A stretch of 64,000 nucleotides of DNA from a virus: positions 30,281-94,280 of IMG/VR virus record IMGVR_UViG_3300031952_000008. One strand, 5' to 3'. How positions within the stretch are numbered: the first letter of the stretch is position 1; the number at the start of each line of letters is the position of its first letter. A model generated the notes under the pieces. The model ran no database searches. It was not told where the DNA came from and saw only the letters and a list, made by a program, of their open reading frames with translations. Below are positions 37,064 to 44,371 of the stretch, one piece after another. A program made the translations under genes and the position numbers.

Positions 37064-37218
37064 GTACTTTTAAAATAAATAAAGACCTTTTGCATAAAGT
37101 TAATAAAAGAGGGTATTGTCTTTGTAGTATAAATAAAGCAGATACTTGCCCTTGTAATTTTTTTTTAGAAACCGATAATTGTAGGTGCGGAGTTTATATA
37201 AAAATAGAGGAGGATTAA
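37060..37218 (+). CDS. Mini ferredoxin-thioredoxin-reductase-like protein
   Basis: 52 residues, starting inside the stop of the previous gene. The cysteine pattern GYCLCS-x6-TCPC-x8-NCRCG matches the C-x-C ... C-P-C ... C-x-C arrangement of the catalytic FTR chain that holds a [4Fe-4S] cluster next to a redox disulphide. At 52 residues it is much shorter than plant/archaeal FTR. A cluster-bearing or disulphide-reducing protein is likely; it could serve the radical SAM enzyme two genes upstream. Confidence 0.7.
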   Translation: MSTFKINKDLLHKVNKRGYCLCSINKADTCPCNFFLETDNCRCGVYIKIEED

Positions 37219-37518
37219 ATGGAAAAACGAAATCATGCATGGGGGTATGAGCTAATCCTTTGGAAAGACAAAAAGTTTACAGTAAAACTTATACATATAG
37301 ACAATAGTTGTGAAACCGAAGTACATAAGCATATGTATAAGAAAGAATTATTAGTAGATGAGGGACTAAATACAATTTTCGTGGACACTCAACAACTTCA
37401 TGCATTAGTTTGTGAAAAAGGTAGAAATTTTACAGAATTTATAGAGGTTAGTAAAAACGATAGTGACTTTGATAATATAAAGGTAAACATTTATGAGAAC
37501 AATAAAGGAAATAGTTAG
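37219..37518 (+). CDS. Cupin-domain protein, mannose isomerase-like
   Basis: 99 residues, one cupin: WGYELILWKDKKFTVKLIHIDNS, HKHMYKKELLVDEG, then TQQLHALVCEKG. Resembles the C-terminal cupin of type II mannose-6-phosphate isomerase/GDP-mannose pyrophosphorylase. Overlaps the terminase start by 26 bases. Likely an accessory of the sugar block. Confidence 0.65.
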   Translation: MEKRNHAWGYELILWKDKKFTVKLIHIDNSCETEVHKHMYKKELLVDEGLNTIFVDTQQLHALVCEKGRNFTEFIEVSKNDSDFDNIKVNIYENNKGNS

Positions 37519-39148
37519 TGATTTTGTAAAATTTTATTCATACTTTAACGAGGACTATAAAAACATTAACCTAGATGACCCTATACAGTTTTCCGTGGTC
37601 TTTCAAAAACTTATTTCCAAAGTTTATGAAGAAAAAAATGGTTGTTTTTACTTTAAAAAGTTCATTTTAGGTCCTATGGAAGAGACTGGAAGTGGTGGAA
37701 TACGATGGAATAGTCTATTCCAACGATGGTTTGATATTCAAAGACGTAATAAAGGTAAGTATTTATCTCTATTATGTAGTAGAAGTCATGGTAAAACCAC
37801 GTTTTTTAGCATAATTATGACGATTTATAAAGCTTATATTCATAAAAACTATCAACAAGTCATCATTTCCGCCTCATCCACGCAATCTGACCTTATAATC
37901 CGAGATATTAGAACTATTATTGAAAATAACGAGCTTTTGTTCAAATTAGTCGATTTTAAGCATTGGAGCACTGAATTTCTTGCTTTTAATGGTGGATTCA
38001 TCATTTCTCGAGGTATCGGAGCAGAAATTAGAGGATTACACCCTCATAGAGTAATTTTGGATGATATACTTAGGTCTGATGAGAAACTTTCTAAGGATAA
38101 GATAGAAAGTTATGTATTCGAAGACATTATTCCAGCTATATCTCCCAAAAATGGAGACTTAGTTATAGTAGGAACTAAAAAAGATGCTACTGATATATTC
38201 AGTTGTATAGGGGAAATGATAAAAGATGGTGCTACTAAATGGAAGTTTTATAAGTTCCCAGGTATTTTAGACTTTGAAAAGAAAATTACTTTAGCTCCTG
38301 ACCTTAAGAGTTTTGATGAATTAATGGAAATGAAGAAAACCATGGGCACTCTTAGGTTTAATAAGGAAATATTGTGTGAGGCCATCGCTGAGGGGTCTAG
38401 AATTTTTGATGAAAACCTACTTGAATTAGCTAAGGATAAAACTTTAACTTACGAAGATACTCCAGAAAAGGGAGCAAGTTACTATGCTGGAGCCGATTTA
38501 GCTAGGAGCGGTAGTGCTAGTGCAGATTTTACTGCTGTAGTTTTCCTTAAATTTATAGAAGCTTATAATTATATGGTAGTGGCGGATGTTTATCATAAGA
38601 AAGGAATTAAAATAAGGAACCAAGTTAAAGATGTTAGTTTATTATGTGAAAAATTTAATGGAGCCATTATATTAGTAGAGGAGAACAATTTCGGAAAAGA
38701 TTTCATTGACTTAATGGCTGAAGAATACAATACCGCAGTTGAGCCTATAAGAACCACGGATAAAACCAAAGAAGATATAGTAAGGATATTAATAACTTCT
38801 TTTGAACAAGAAAAGATTAAGTTTCCTTACATGACTGAGGGAGATAGAAGGCTTACTGAATTAGTGCTTGATGAACTTAGAAATTATGTTGTCAAACTAA
38901 CCCCGGCAGGGAATGAAAAACTTGAAAGTTCCGGGGGCAAACATGATGACTTAGTTGATGCTTTAGGTTTTGCTCTTAAATGTAGCAGGATTAGCGGTGC
39001 AGAACCGGGACCTCTTGCTAAAGGAAGTAATGATAGAGGTAGTGAATTAGAGAACATGATAGATATGGGAATGATTCCCGAAAGAGAAAGCATGGATGGG
39101 TTAGATATGCCCACAATATTTTTTAACAATAGGAGGAACACAAGATGA
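37493..39148 (+). CDS. Large terminase subunit
   Basis: 551 residues. ATPase: Walker A SRSHGKTTFF (Lys101) and Walker B VILDDI near residue 190, with the coupling-type motif VIVGTKKD. Nuclease (RNase H fold): YYAGADLARSGSA.ADF near residue 330, ILVEENNFG, and KHDDLVDALGFALK near 485 giving the acidic cluster. Packages DNA through the portal. Its distance from portal (15 kb, opposite strand) is unusual for tailed viruses. Confidence 0.93.
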   Translation: MRTIKEIVSDFVKFYSYFNEDYKNINLDDPIQFSVVFQKLISKVYEEKNGCFYFKKFILGPMEETGSGGIRWNSLFQRWFDIQRRNKGKYLSLLCSRSHGKTTFFSIIMTIYKAYIHKNYQQVIISASSTQSDLIIRDIRTIIENNELLFKLVDFKHWSTEFLAFNGGFIISRGIGAEIRGLHPHRVILDDILRSDEKLSKDKIESYVFEDIIPAISPKNGDLVIVGTKKDATDIFSCIGEMIKDGATKWKFYKFPGILDFEKKITLAPDLKSFDELMEMKKTMGTLRFNKEILCEAIAEGSRIFDENLLELAKDKTLTYEDTPEKGASYYAGADLARSGSASADFTAVVFLKFIEAYNYMVVADVYHKKGIKIRNQVKDVSLLCEKFNGAIILVEENNFGKDFIDLMAEEYNTAVEPIRTTDKTKEDIVRILITSFEQEKIKFPYMTEGDRRLTELVLDELRNYVVKLTPAGNEKLESSGGKHDDLVDALGFALKCSRISGAEPGPLAKGSNDRGSELENMIDMGMIPERESMDGLDMPTIFFNNRRNTR

Positions 39149-39552
39149 AAACAACTATAATAGCTTTATTAGCAATGCTTTTACTAAGCATGGTAGTAAT
39201 TGCTTCGGAAGATAGCGAACCTAACCTTATTTCCGAACAAAATAAGGTAGATAAGATAGATAGGTTGGCTGGAATTGCTAATGCAATTACTAGAGGAAAT
39301 AAGAGTGAAGAAACAATTCAGAAACTAACCGAGGTCTTGAACAAGATAGAAGATAAAAGGTTAGAAGTTATACAGAAACTTGAAGACTTAAAGATAGACA
39401 TGAATAAGACCAAAGACAAGGTATTAATAGAAGGAGAGAAAGAGGGTAAGTTCTTAGGTTTATTTAAGGCTAGACATACTGAAATGTATGAAGTAAGTGA
39501 GGATGGTTCCGTTAAGGAGAAAGGTTGGTTTAAGTGGCTATGGAAGGATTAA
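39145..39552 (+). CDS. Secreted or membrane-tethered coiled-coil protein
   Basis: 135 residues. Residues 1-20 are a signal/anchor (TTIIALLAMLLLSMVVIAS), followed by a long coiled coil (IQKLTEVLNKIEDKRLEVIQKLEDLKIDM) and a Trp-rich end (GWFKWLWKD). ATGA overlap with terminase. Could be a lysis or surface-exclusion protein; unproven. Confidence 0.6.
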   Translation: MKTTIIALLAMLLLSMVVIASEDSEPNLISEQNKVDKIDRLAGIANAITRGNKSEETIQKLTEVLNKIEDKRLEVIQKLEDLKIDMNKTKDKVLIEGEKEGKFLGLFKARHTEMYEVSEDGSVKEKGWFKWLWKD

Positions 39553-39561
39553 AGTTAGAAA

Positions 39562-39798
39562 ATAGATTATCCGAAACCAGATAGTTATTCTGGTGAAATA
39601 AAGGTTTTACCAACTTTACCAAAGTATAGTTATGTATTCAGTTGCCCAAAGTGTGGAAGTCACAACTTTATAGACTTCGTGGACACTGATTGTCCAACAT
39701 TTTGGGACAAGGATGATGTAAAAAGAATATGTGCTTGGTGTTATGAAGGCGGCTTGGATGAAAAGGAAAGTGGATGTTATGGTAAAACCGAACAATAA
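39562..39798 (+). CDS. Zinc-ribbon protein with no canonical start
   Basis: 78 residues if read from ATA 39562. Two cysteine pairs, SCPKCGSHNF and ICAWCYEGG, give a clear four-Cys zinc ribbon, and the frame is open with a normal stop. The first in-frame stop upstream is only six bases earlier, and no ATG/GTG/TTG occurs before the first Cys pair other than codons inside the ribbon. Ribosome site weak. Confidence 0.5.
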   Translation: MDYPKPDSYSGEIKVLPTLPKYSYVFSCPKCGSHNFIDFVDTDCPTFWDKDDVKRICAWCYEGGLDEKESGCYGKTEQ

Positions 39799-39800
39799 TT

Positions 39801-39858
39801 CGAAACATTTAAATAGTTGAACATACATTACTATATATACCTCTAAGATTTTTATATA
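39801..39858 (+). promoter_or_regulatory. Archaeal promoters before 39900
   Basis: CGAAACA-TTTAAATA at 39801-39815 and a second TATA (TTTTTATATAAA) at 39848-39858. The second is about 45 bases before ATG 39900, allowing a short leader of about 20 bases. Confidence 0.65.
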
Positions 39859-39899
39859 AAATTTATAAAGTTTATAAGAATTCTTAGTTTATCTTAAAA

Positions 39900-40346
39900 A
39901 TGTTTAAAACAAGTATGCCTAAAGATTTAGAAGAACGCCTTAAAAGTTTCTCTATAGTATTTAAGGAAAACGATAAGGTTCCTGATAGCATTAATAGTAT
40001 CAACTATGTTATTAAAGATTACATTAGTAATTATTGGAAAGACTTGGAAAAGATTAGGGACTTAAATGACCAAAACTTTATTGCTTTCGAATCCTCCCTC
40101 TACTCTTATCTTAGGAAATATTATATTGGTAAAACTCCTTTAACTAGTAAGGTCTTGGATGTGGCGGATTATTTTGTGGGGTTAGAACATGTTCAAGCAC
40201 CGATTGATAAGATTAGGGAAATGGTTAAGGTGTACATGGTTAGTAAGGACTTGTATGAAGGTAAACTGGCTGGGTTGGATAGTGAAAGCTTTCGTCAAGT
40301 TCGTACAGATGTTTACCAAGTTCTAAAGCGTGTCTATAAACGCTGA
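39900..40346 (+). CDS. All-helical protein, unknown
   Basis: 148 residues with its own promoter and no strong ribosome site. Starts FKTSMPKDLEERLKSF; helices continue to the end, which is basic (RQVRTDVYQVLKRVYKR). Could be DNA-binding or a regulator; not recognised. Confidence 0.6.
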   Translation: MFKTSMPKDLEERLKSFSIVFKENDKVPDSINSINYVIKDYISNYWKDLEKIRDLNDQNFIAFESSLYSYLRKYYIGKTPLTSKVLDVADYFVGLEHVQAPIDKIREMVKVYMVSKDLYEGKLAGLDSESFRQVRTDVYQVLKRVYKR

Positions 40347-40407
40347 ACACAAAACTTTTGAGTTATTATATTCATAATAACTTTATGTTTTTATATGGTA
40401 AATTATT

Positions 40408-40602
40408 ATGCCAAAAAATTCCCAAGAGTCATTTTATCAAAATGACACAAAAGACATCTTTCTAAACCAGAACGGTTGGAAAATAACAATACTACCACCA
40501 CTACCCACCTATTTCTCATACAACTGCCCCAAGTGCGGCGTATCCCTAAGATTCGGCAAAACAGTAACCGCCACAACAACATTCTGTAATACGTGCCAAT
40601 AA
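40408..40602 (+). CDS. Zinc-ribbon protein
   Basis: 64 residues. A C-terminal ribbon YNCPKCGVSLRFG ... FCNTCQ with four Cys. A T-rich TATA-like element (TTTTTATATGG) lies 15 bases before ATG. The C-terminal half of the ribbon ends the protein. Confidence 0.55.
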   Translation: MPKNSQESFYQNDTKDIFLNQNGWKITILPPLPTYFSYNCPKCGVSLRFGKTVTATTTFCNTCQ

Positions 40603-40725
40603 GGGAATAGTAGATGTAACAATAGCAATACCCCAAATTCTTTACGAAGTTAGTTTTTCTAAAAATATACCCCGCTGGCAGAGGAGTAGAGCTATAGAGT
40701 TATCTTGCTTGTTTAGACTATTCTT

Positions 40726-40758
40726 GTCACTACTAAGTATTAACTACTATATAGTGAC
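40726..40758. promoter_or_regulatory. GTCACTA...TAGTGAC operator-like site 1
   Basis: GTCACTA (40726-40732) and TAGTGAC (40752-40758) form a perfect inverted repeat enclosing ACTATATAGT. Related sites are at 44001, 44173, 44231 and 45775. It lies 40 bases upstream of a TATA box. The rest of 40603-40883 holds only the promoter below and one GCCGTGCC. Confidence 0.6.
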
Positions 40759-40774
40759 GATTTTTATTTGTTTC

Positions 40775-40782
40775 GCCGTGCC
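40775..40782. repeat. GCCGTGCC repeat, copy 1
   Basis: First of seven exact copies; the extended form here is GCCGTGCCTTGTA. It lies between operator site 1 and the next TATA box. Confidence 0.6.
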
Positions 40783-40790
40783 TTGTATTT

Positions 40791-40806
40791 ACGAAAGATT
40801 TATATA
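40791..40806 (+). promoter_or_regulatory. Archaeal promoter before 40884
   Basis: ACGAAAGA-TTTATATA (BRE then TATA). The same CGAAAGATTTATATA occurs at 45809 and almost so at 41488. Predicted start of RNA near 40830. Confidence 0.75.
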
Positions 40807-40883
40807 CTTGTTCTACTTAATAGCTTTTATTTCGTAATTAATAGTTACGAAAGATTAGTTAAACATTAGTGAGCGTGAATAAA

Positions 40884-41180
40884 ATGAGCGAAAAACAAAC
40901 AGAACATAAACAAGCAGAACAATTTGTGTTAGATATGTCAGCAATTAAGACAAAACAGCAAGAAGCGTCAGCAGAAGCAGTAAGCGTCTTTTTTTGTAAG
41001 AAAGACAGCACAGATTTAATAAGCAAAAATCTGTCAGAAACTAAAGCGTATCTTGAAAAGCACGAAACTGCTTTTTTGAATAGTCTTATTGCTATGAATA
41101 GTAATAAGAAATTAACTACTGACACGTTTCATTTGTTTTTGTCAGCAATAATTAAGCAAAAAGTTTTTGCTAAGCAGTAA
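40884..41180 (+). CDS. Paralogous protein A, unknown
   Basis: 98 residues from ATG 40884, preceded by GAGCGTGA. Shares with the 41573 gene the blocks SVFFCKKDSTDLISKNLSE, TKAYLEKHE and NKKLTTDTFH, and an IKQKVF end. Helical, one Cys. Each copy has its own promoter and a T-tract end, as for strongly and separately controlled small early proteins. Confidence 0.65.
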   Translation: MSEKQTEHKQAEQFVLDMSAIKTKQQEASAEAVSVFFCKKDSTDLISKNLSETKAYLEKHETAFLNSLIAMNSNKKLTTDTFHLFLSAIIKQKVFAKQ

Positions 41181-41181
41181 A

Positions 41182-41240
41182 AAAATACTGCTTCTTTTTC
41201 TTTTTTTTTTCTTTATTTCTTTTCTATTTCTTAATTACTT
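41182..41240 (+). terminator. T-rich terminator
   Basis: After the stop come CTTCTTTTTCTTTTTTTTTTC and more T-runs, a typical archaeal terminator without needed hairpin. A similar run follows the sister gene at 41842-41875. Confidence 0.55.
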
Positions 41241-41334
41241 TTAATACTACTTGAAACAATACTCTTTATTCTATTGATTAAACTACAAGACACGATACAA
41301 CATTAAACGGCGTTAATGTGGCACGCCTAATTGT

Positions 41335-41447
41335 TCGGATTTTCCTGTTTAGTAAATCAGTATAAGAATACAGCACACGCCACGCCACATCCACGCCACT
41401 CAATTGTTCTTCCGTGGTTATCTGAAAAACTCGGTTTACGCCGTGCC
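41335..41447. repeat. GC-rich dispersed repeat, copy 2
   Basis: CACGCCACGCCAC, CACGCCACTCAATTGTTCTTCCGTGG and TCTGAAAAACTCGGTTTACGCCGTGCC lie in a row. Related blocks at 41936, 44050 and 45340 suggest a common element about 70 bases long: CAC-x-CC-x-CT-x-AATT, then GAAAAC-x-CGG, then GCCGTGCC. Non-coding. Confidence 0.6.
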
Positions 41448-41487
41448 ATTCCATACAATAGTCCTAACCCCTTATAAAGGGATAATA

Positions 41488-41501
41488 GAAAGATTTATAT
41501 A
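41488..41501 (+). promoter_or_regulatory. Archaeal promoter before 41573
   Basis: AGAAAGA-TTTATATA. An inverted repeat CCCTT-ATA-AAGGG is 20 bases upstream (41468-41480). Confidence 0.7.
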
Positions 41502-41572
41502 TTAGTCTTACTTCCTAACCTTTAAACTTCAGTATTTAACTTCTAAAGTTAATAAATACTGATTTAAGAAAA

Positions 41573-41839
41573 ATGTCAAATACCGAATTTAGTTTAGATT
41601 TAACGCAAGTTAAAGCAAAACAATTAGAGCAAAGTGCCGAACCTGTTAGTGCTTTCTTTTGTAAGAAAGATAACTCGGATTTAATAAGTAAGAATATGTC
41701 CGAGACTAAAGCCTATCTTGAAAAGCACGAGCCTGTTTTTATGAAAGCATTAGTAAGTTTGAACGATAACAAAAAACTTACCACAGATACTTTCCACACT
41801 CTTTTAAGTGCTGTAATAAAACAGAAAGTCTTTAAATAA
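41573..41839 (+). CDS. Paralogous protein B, unknown
   Basis: 88 residues; SAFFCKKDNSDLISKNMSE, TKAYLEKHEPVFMKAL, NKKLTTDTFHTLLSAVIKQKVF. Clear duplicate of the 40884 gene with a shorter N-terminus. No family recognised. Confidence 0.65.
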   Translation: MSNTEFSLDLTQVKAKQLEQSAEPVSAFFCKKDNSDLISKNMSETKAYLEKHEPVFMKALVSLNDNKKLTTDTFHTLLSAVIKQKVFK

Positions 41840-41935
41840 GACTTTTTCTTTTTCTTTATTTTTTTAATCTTTTTCTCGGATTCTATCATTAAAGTCTATA
41901 AACACTATCCTTTAAAAACGAAGTGCCACGGCACA

Positions 41936-42013
41936 TTCACACCACTCAATTCTTTGTGTTTGGTTATTTAAAAACCGAGCCGTGAAATACCATAACTGAA
42001 CCGAGGCCGTGCC
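41936..42013. repeat. GC-rich dispersed repeat, copy 3
   Basis: CACACCACTCAATTC, then TTTAAAAACCGAGCCGTG and GAGGCCGTGCCTCTTAAT. Same order of blocks as copy 2. 41840-42079 otherwise holds a T-tract and AT-rich DNA. Confidence 0.6.
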
Positions 42014-42079
42014 TCTTAATTTTATATAAATCCGTGATTAACTTATAAATGACAACACGCTTTATATAAATGTTAAGAA

Positions 42080-42087
42080 TTTATATA
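42080..42087 (+). promoter_or_regulatory. TATA box before 42174
   Basis: AGAA-TTTATATAA, with a second TTTATATAAA at 42061. The RNA would start near 42112 and carry genes 42174-43676. Confidence 0.55.
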
Positions 42088-42173
42088 ATTTATTAGCACA
42101 ACATATATATAGTAAGACTGCTTTACTACTTGTTAAAATGTGTTATAAATCAATAAAATCGGAGCGTGAAATT

Positions 42174-42359
42174 ATGAAAAATGTAGAAGCAGAAGAATTT
42201 GAAAATGACGAGCCACACGCAGAAAACTGCGAGTGTGCCGAATGTAAGAGTTTGATGTATATACAAGAAGTTAATAGTGTTGCCGATAAACTTAGCAAAT
42301 ACGAAATCAGTTTTTTATCCGATGTTCTAAAAACATTAAAATCAAGAGTGAAACAATGA
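42174..42359 (+). CDS. Small acidic Cys-containing protein
   Basis: 61 residues from ATG 42174 after GGAGCGTGA. An HAENCECAECKSL segment near residue 20 could bind zinc (one His, three Cys). The rest is helical. Confidence 0.55.
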   Translation: MKNVEAEEFENDEPHAENCECAECKSLMYIQEVNSVADKLSKYEISFLSDVLKTLKSRVKQ

Positions 42360-42571
42360 TTAAAGTCCTAATAGAACCGGAAAATAAGATAGTAGAAACA
42401 CAGCAAATAATACTCACAGAAAAAAGTTATCCTTCAGATAACCTTAAAATTTCTTTAAAGAACGGAAAATTGATGTTTAGAGTTCATATTGATGACCTCG
42501 GAAATACATTCAAATGTGATGTTTCCGAGTTCATAGATAGTTTAAAACAAATTGGAGCGTGGAATGTATGA
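42356..42571 (+). CDS. Small beta-rich protein, unknown
   Basis: 71 residues, ATGA overlap with the previous gene. Beta strands predicted by eye (KVLIEPENKIVETQQIIL, LKISLKNGKLMFRVHI). No recognised family. Confidence 0.5.
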   Translation: MIKVLIEPENKIVETQQIILTEKSYPSDNLKISLKNGKLMFRVHIDDLGNTFKCDVSEFIDSLKQIGAWNV

Positions 42572-42837
42572 GCGTAAAAGAAAATAAGTTAAGACAAAAA
42601 ATAGAGATTAGTGTGGAAAAGAGTGATACGGACTTTAATCCGATAATCACTTTTGTTAAGACAATAGCAGAAATGAACGGACAAAAGGTGGAAGGAACTA
42701 TTGAATCCTTTAATATTGAGGCATCAACCGATTGGTGTTCCAAACAAATAGAAAGGATTAATATAAACATCAAAACCGTCACCGAAGACCGTTTGTGCTT
42801 ACTTGATAGTAAGACAATAGAAATTAAGGGGAAGTAA
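42568..42837 (+). CDS. Small protein, unknown
   Basis: 89 residues from ATG 42568, with GGAGCGTGG just before, the same odd ribosome-site variant as at 42174. Mixed alpha/beta; Trp-Cys in the centre (STDWCSKQIERININIKTV). A T-rich tract (42845-42862) follows it. Confidence 0.5.
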   Translation: MSVKENKLRQKIEISVEKSDTDFNPIITFVKTIAEMNGQKVEGTIESFNIEASTDWCSKQIERININIKTVTEDRLCLLDSKTIEIKGK

Positions 42838-42886
42838 AATTCCTCATTTTTTTTATTTTTTATAATCATAATTGGAGGTTATTAAA

Positions 42887-43036
42887 ATGGAAGAATTGAA
42901 GATAGAGAATGTTAAGCAAGGAATTTGTAAGATTTCACAATTAGAAACAGGATTCGGAGAAAAACCTGATGTAATTGTGTTAGACATACAAGACTGGAAA
43001 AGGATAGGGAAAGTAATGCGGTGGGAACAATGGTAA
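42887..43036 (+). CDS. 49-residue protein
   Basis: MEELKIENVKQGICKIS, DVIVLDIQDWKRIGKV, ending RWEQW. GGAGG 10 bases before ATG. Its TGGTAA end overlaps the next ATG. Confidence 0.5.
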   Translation: MEELKIENVKQGICKISQLETGFGEKPDVIVLDIQDWKRIGKVMRWEQW

Positions 43037-43236
43037 AAGCAAAAATAGGAGACCATTTAACAAATGGTCTTGACTATAATCGTTCCGAGAATTGTAGTAT
43101 GAGTAAAGAACAAATAGTTAAATTAGTGGAAGACATTCTCGGAAAGAAACTTGTAGAACCTAAACTTAGCCGCTGGGGACTACGATGGAGCGGTATTAGT
43201 ATTAATGAACAAGAATTGGAGGAGGAACTAATATGA
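43030..43236 (+). CDS. Small protein, unknown
   Basis: 68 residues from ATG 43030. MSKEQIVKLVEDILGKKL then SRWGLRWSGISINE. Overlaps neighbours on both ends. Confidence 0.5.
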   Translation: MVKAKIGDHLTNGLDYNRSENCSMSKEQIVKLVEDILGKKLVEPKLSRWGLRWSGISINEQELEEELI

Positions 43237-43364
43237 GAAAGAATCCATTAAAAGGAAAAATGTCTATACATCAGTTTAGTGGTGATAGAACAAACGAAGA
43301 AAAAAGGATAGGTAACAATTACTTAAATTGTAACTACGAAGAGGTAGAACAAAATGAAAATTGA
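43233..43364 (+). CDS. 43-residue protein
   Basis: MRKNPLKGKMSIHQFSGDR, ending EEVEQNEN; overlaps the previous stop (ATGA) and has GGAGGAA upstream. No function seen. Confidence 0.4.
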   Translation: MRKNPLKGKMSIHQFSGDRTNEEKRIGNNYLNCNYEEVEQNEN

Positions 43365-43488
43365 AGTAAGATTTTTGACCGAAAGGAAAGGAAGACCAGT
43401 TCGTAAAGAACTGAACAAGGTAGGCTCCGTAATTGTCAGATTTATTGCTGACATTACAAAAAAAAGGCGAGATGTATGTCCAAAATAG
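43354..43488 (+). CDS. 44-residue basic protein
   Basis: MKIEVRFLTERKGRPVRKEL, ending KKRRDVCPK. Strongly basic. Overlaps both neighbours by about 10 bases. Confidence 0.4.
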   Translation: MKIEVRFLTERKGRPVRKELNKVGSVIVRFIADITKKRRDVCPK

Positions 43489-43676
43489 AAAACCTTGGAC
43501 ATGGAGTAGAACGATTAGTGTTCAAAGTAGAACCTTTGGACGCACTCGTTTTAAAAGTAATCCAAGCAGATGTGGAACGCTTAAACATTATAAAAGATGT
43601 TACTAGTGTTCCGGAACCGGAAGTTCAGGAATTATATCCTGGAACTCCTTACTCTTGCGATTACTTAAAAGATTGA
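43476..43676 (+). CDS. Small protein, unknown
   Basis: 66 residues; MSKIENLGHGVERLVFKVEP, then ALVLKVIQADVERLN, ending in a Cys-containing segment. Last gene before the hairpin terminator at 43701. Confidence 0.5.
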   Translation: MSKIENLGHGVERLVFKVEPLDALVLKVIQADVERLNIIKDVTSVPEPEVQELYPGTPYSCDYLKD

Positions 43677-43700
43677 TTGTTCTATAAAGGAACTACACCT

Positions 43701-43752
43701 CGGAAGGAAGGTATGGGTGGTCACGCTCTTCATACTTTCCTTCCGCCTTTTT
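43701..43752 (+). terminator. Long hairpin terminator
   Basis: CGGAAGGAAGGTATG (43701-43715) pairs with CATACTTTCCTTCCG (43731-43745), 15 bp with one G-U, then CCTTTTTC. Ends the 42.1-43.7 kb transcript. Confidence 0.8.
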
Positions 43753-43756
43753 CTTA

Positions 43757-43778
43757 AGACCTTTTACTTAAAAGGTCT
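43757..43778 (+). terminator. Second perfect hairpin
   Basis: AGACCTTTT-ACTT-AAAAGGTCT, 9 bp stem, right after the first hairpin. May be a back-up terminator or an RNA-end structure. Confidence 0.6.
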
Positions 43779-43799
43779 CATTTAGATTATTGAAACGCT

Positions 43800-44160
43800 G
43801 TTCTTTAGTGCTGTTTGACTGCTGACATCAGAGTAATGAACGCAAACACGCACATCCTACAGCGAGATGAGCCACGGCCCCTACTATAAGATAGACTATA
43901 TTGAGTGGTGATAGTGTGTGCCGTGCCTTGTAAGAAGATTGTGGCGAACACGCACAGCACGGGGCCGTGCCTCGTAACTGATACGCCATACGGAGTAGTG
44001 TTACTACTGGAGAGTAGTTTATACTTTTTACTCCTGAATAGTAGTTACATTCACACCGCTTAATTCTTCCATGGGGGCTGTTTGAAAACTGGGCCGTGCC
44101 TTTTAAGGTTTCAAGGCTCTAAAAGTGGTGATTTTAGCCGCCGCCAGCCGTGCCTCTTAA
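43800..44160. repeat. Repeat-rich non-coding region, GCCGTGCC copies 4-7
   Basis: Four exact GCCGTGCC octamers at 43920, 43964, 44093 and 44147, most continuing CTT(G/T)TAA or CTC(G/T)TAA. CACACCGCTTAATTCTTCC at 44051 and TTTGAAAACTGGGCCGTGCC repeat the block order of copies 2 and 3. GC is clearly higher than in the flanks. No ORF of believable quality. Candidate replication origin or regulatory hub. Confidence 0.55.
44001..44018. promoter_or_regulatory. Operator-like site 2
   Basis: TTACTACT-GGAG-type site with ACTACT (44003-44008) and AGTAGT (44013-44018) as a perfect inverted repeat. Another half-site pair follows at 44030-44046. Confidence 0.5.
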
Positions 44161-44172
44161 GTTATCTCGGAT

Positions 44173-44191
44173 GTTACTACTACATAGTGAC
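44173..44191. promoter_or_regulatory. Operator-like site 3
   Basis: GTTACTA-CTACA-TAGTGAC, differing from site 1 in one base of each arm. Confidence 0.5.
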
Positions 44192-44230
44192 TAAAAGAGT
44201 GTTGCCTCTATTAAGTAGTAAAATATTGTT

Positions 44231-44275
44231 GTTACTTTCAAGTGACAACTCCCGCAAAATCGCAACATTTATATA
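44231..44275 (+). promoter_or_regulatory. Operator-like site 4 plus promoter before 44372
   Basis: GTTACTT-TC-AAGTGAC at 44231-44246, then CGCAACA-TTTATATA at 44261-44275. Site-to-TATA spacing (about 20 bases) is the same as at 45775-45823. Leader of about 70 bases. Confidence 0.65.
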
Positions 44276-44371
44276 GTAGTTATACTTAATGAATAGCGTA
44301 TTTATAAACCAGCGTTCAAAAGCGGTTTTATAGAATACCAAGAGAATTTAAACAAACCGAGGTGGTTTGAA

